Shown here one piece after another: positions 5,129-6,851 of a stretch of DNA of 6,851 bases (the stretch's first letter is position 1; every line of letters begins with the position of its first letter). The notes under the pieces are model-generated. The model saw only the letters and a program-made list of their open reading frames with translations. It was not told the DNA's origin and did not search any database. Position numbers and translations under genes: made by a program. This DNA comes from Planctomycetota bacterium (GTDB taxonomy: Bacteria > Planctomycetota > Phycisphaerae > Sedimentisphaerales > Anaerobacaceae): the NCBI GenBank assembly GCA_022567055.1, contig JADFHU010000302.1, positions 1-6,851 on the forward strand, in the 5' to 3' direction.

Positions 5129-5890
5129 ATGCAAATGATCACAATGTCACGTCGTACGGTCGTGGGGGTGTCGCTGGCCATGCTGCTGGTCTTGCCCCTG
5201 TATGCTGGGGGACTACCTAGCCACGGGGATGTCCAGAAGGCGCTCAGAGATGTCGTCAAGGAGAAGAACGGCGGATTCGGACTGAACATGTGGGCCACCG
5301 TTGTGGATCGAGATGGTGTCGTGCAGTCCGTGTCCTTCTCGGGCCAGGAGAGAGGCGATCAATGGCCCGGGAGTCGGGTCATCTCCGCCCAGAAGGCAAA
5401 TACCGCCAATGCCTTTAGCCTGCCGGGCTTATCGCTGTCGACCGCGAATCTCTTTTCTGCGGTGCAACCGGGAGGGAGTCTATTTGGATTGCAGCACAGC
5501 AATCCGGTGAGTACGAGAGTCGCCTATGGCGGATCGTCGAAGAAAATCGGCACTGCCAAAGATCCCATGGTGGGTAAGAAGATCGGTGGCGTCAATGTCT
5601 TTGGCGGTGGCTTGGCCCTCTACACCGAGGATGGCTCGCTGGTGGGCGCTATCGGTGTCAGCGGCGACAGCTCCTGCGCCGATCACAACATTGTCTGGAA
5701 GTTGCGGCATGCCCTCAAGCTGGACCACATTCCCGGCGGGGTCAGCACCACCAAAGATGACAATATCGTTAACGACATCACCGAAGGTACCAGCGCCGGT
5801 GGCTGGGGCCACCCGGTTTGCTCGCCGGAGGCTGCCGCCATCGCCAAGGCACTACCCCAGACACATCCGGTGCGTGCGCAAGCCAAATAG
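5129..5890 (+). CDS. Secreted GlcG/HbpS family heme-binding-like protein
   Basis: The ATG at 5129 was chosen because AGGAAAGG precedes it and a signal peptide begins there; a GTG 14 codons upstream adds only unlikely residues. The product has 253 residues. Residues 1-26 form a signal peptide: basic SRRT, hydrophobic core VVGVSLAMLLVLPL, likely cleavage after LYA (24-26). The paired Arg raises the possibility of Tat export, but the motif is incomplete. The GlcG (Haem_degrading) signature is clear near the C-terminal half: GGVNVFGGGLALY (153-165) and LVGAIGVSGDSSCADH (171-186). Family members such as HbpS bind heme or sense redox stress, and others lie near glycolate genes; no such neighbours are seen here. 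At 253 residues it is longer than the minimal domain of about 140, with an insertion at about 70-150 and a tail containing GGWGHPVC. It probably acts in the periplasm. Heme binding is inferred, not shown. Confidence 0.87.
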   Translation: MQMITMSRRTVVGVSLAMLLVLPLYAGGLPSHGDVQKALRDVVKEKNGGFGLNMWATVVDRDGVVQSVSFSGQERGDQWPGSRVISAQKANTANAFSLPGLSLSTANLFSAVQPGGSLFGLQHSNPVSTRVAYGGSSKKIGTAKDPMVGKKIGGVNVFGGGLALYTEDGSLVGAIGVSGDSSCADHNIVWKLRHALKLDHIPGGVSTTKDDNIVNDITEGTSAGGWGHPVCSPEAAAIAKALPQTHPVRAQAK

Positions 5891-6682
5891 ATGTTTGCTC
5901 AACTCGCCTCTGATCGCCTCGGCTACGGCCTCACTGGGGAGGCGCCGGGCGAGCGTGGTTGTCCGGCCGTCTCGGGTGGTCAGACGGATGCAGTGTCCGG
6001 GCCGGTTCCAGGGCGCCCGGCTACGGGCGCAGGTCAGACTGGCAATATCGGCCAAGGAAAAGATCCGACTGTGGCGATCTCTGACCAAACCTGCCGCATA
6101 GAAAAGTCGACCCGGCGAGACCTCGATACGGCTCTGGTGAAACCATAGGTTCAGCGTGCCGTAGAGAACGACAAGGTTGCTGAGGACCAGCGACAGCTTG
6201 ATGGGCAGCGGGATTGAGCTGGGGATGCAGAGGGCGACGGATACGACCAGCCAGAGGTGGAAGAGAAAGATGGCAAGCAAGCCGGTCATCCGGTAGCGCC
6301 CCATGGGAAAGAAAAAGAGTCGCCCTCCCTCGGGAAGGGCGTGGGTCTGGATGCCGAAGAGAGAGAGACGGGCCTTCTGATCGGGCCGTCTGAGGAAGGG
6401 CGTGATCTCCGATTCGTCCAGTCGAAAGTCCGGTCTGCTAGCGGCGGTGCGAAAGACAGGCACTTCGAAGCGGGCGCAATAGTCCAAGCCGAGAATACGG
6501 GCCCGGATCTCCAGACGCCACTGGATCTCAGACGTGTGCCCCGTTGAAGGGCGGGCATCAAAGGGAATGGCGAAGAGAACCGGCACTGCATCGTCGGCGG
6601 GATCGGCAGCGACGAAGCGTGTGTCTTGCCAGGCGACACAGGCGGTGGCGGGTCGCAGGCGTTGGGGCTCCCTGACGGTCTT
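5852..6682 (-). CDS. DUF3592-like membrane protein, 5' end missing
   Basis: A GTG at 6586 would give 244 residues, but the same frame continues upstream with sequence that fits the family (RLRPATACVAWQDTRF, then VLFAIPFDARP), so coding probably extends to about 6682. Recognisable parts in order are WRLEIRARILGLDY, FEVPVFRTA, two membrane helices (about residues 101-121 and 127-147 counted from the GTG: LLAIFLFHLWLVVSVALCI and KLSLVLSNLVVLYGTLNLW), then SRIEVSPGRLFYAAGL and a C-terminal domain with IRLTTRDGRTTTLARRL. This matches the layout of DUF3592 proteins that carry an extra C-terminal domain; their function is unknown. The usual N-terminus with its first membrane helices is absent, and the frame instead runs into a repeat-like element. 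The gene is therefore probably a remnant. Its 3' end overlaps the convergent GlcG-type gene by 39 bases. Confidence 0.6.
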   Translation of the reverse strand, partial: KTVREPQRLRPATACVAWQDTRFVAADPADDAVPVLFAIPFDARPSTGHTSEIQWRLEIRARILGLDYCARFEVPVFRTAASRPDFRLDESEITPFLRRPDQKARLSLFGIQTHALPEGGRLFFFPMGRYRMTGLLAIFLFHLWLVVSVALCIPSSIPLPIKLSLVLSNLVVLYGTLNLWFHQSRIEVSPGRLFYAAGLVRDRHSRIFSLADIASLTCARSRAPWNRPGHCIRLTTRDGRTTTLARRLPSEAVAEAIRGELSKHLFGLRTHRMCLG

Positions 6683-6683
6683 A

Positions 6684-6851
6684 GGCTGTGTCCGAAAACT
6701 CGATCTGGCTTCGAGCGGCCCTTTTGCCGCCTGGCCGCATCCGGCTGCATCGACGATAGAACAAACATCGCCTGCTTCGCCGTCTTTGCCAGGCGAAAAA
6801 ATTGCTCGCTCTCCGTCCGACGACGGAGGTTTCCGTCCAAGCCTAGTTTTC
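6684..6851. mobile_element. Probable end of a small transposon-like repeat element (runs to or past the window edge)
   Basis: GGCTGTGTCCGAAAACT (6684-6700) resembles the terminal inverted repeats of several insertion sequence families. At the window edge AGTTTTC (6845-6851) is the exact reverse complement of GAAAACT (6694-6700), as expected if the opposite terminus begins there and continues outside. Within it, CGCCTGGC (6728-6735) pairs with GCCAGGCG (6788-6795), and CTCCGTC (6811-6817) pairs with GACGGAG (6822-6828) around four bases. No transposase is encoded in this stretch. Frames crossing it on the minus strand look like read-through. A non-autonomous MITE-like element of roughly 180 bases, or the tip of a larger element, would both fit. 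Confidence 0.4.

Noticed and set aside
5526..6101. Long Arg/Pro/Ser-rich ORF on the plus strand
   Set aside because: It is the alternate-frame reading of the GlcG-type gene and of the antisense of the DUF3592-like gene, as GC-rich codons often produce.
6286..6840. 184-codon minus-strand ORF
   Set aside because: It overlaps the DUF3592 frame, which has family-like motifs. The part within the repeat element looks like read-through, not a gene.

Overview
The window reads as a piece of a bacterial chromosome or metagenomic contig of middling GC, holding a loose set of accessory genes, not one pathway. The best taxonomic hint is the gene at 2243-3013. It has a prepilin-type N-terminus, a variant of the H-x9-DG motif near its C-terminus and a Trp-rich tail, and pseudopilins of this form are expanded in Planctomycetota (Phycisphaerae and relatives). 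That placement is an inference from one gene. No rRNA, tRNA, CRISPR array or complete insertion sequence was found.

Layout. 1-295 holds the possible tail of an upstream gene and an 8-bp inverted repeat. 296-1536 encodes two membrane proteins of unknown function that overlap by 94 bases in different frames. A run of nine A lies in the overlap at the point where a -1 shift would fuse them into one protein of about 413 residues. A small gene (1533-1700) follows with an ATGA overlap and a near-perfect ribosome binding site. 1846-2079 is rich in inverted repeats, several mutually exclusive, and lies upstream of the pseudopilin gene. 3014-3415 carries a 57-codon ORF and then two excellent ribosome binding sites that lead only to very short, TAG-interrupted frames; it looks like a decayed operon.

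3416-4798 (minus strand) is an AAA ATPase with a C-terminal DUF4143 domain. It is preceded by an AT-rich stretch with a perfect 9+9 bp palindrome that carries TATAAT on both strands. 5129-5890 is a secreted GlcG/HbpS-type protein with its own sigma70-like promoter. It converges on, and overlaps by 39 bases, a DUF3592-like membrane protein gene on the minus strand. The 5' part of that gene is missing, and the break coincides with the end of a repeat-like element (6684 to the window edge) that may be a small non-autonomous transposon.

Links between genes. The two membrane proteins and the small ORF after them form the only convincing operon. The ATPase, the pseudopilin, the GlcG-type protein and the truncated DUF3592 gene look like independent units. 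The points most worth checking are the A9 overlap, the competing RNA stems at 1846-1942, the palindrome before the ATPase, and the element that cuts the last gene.
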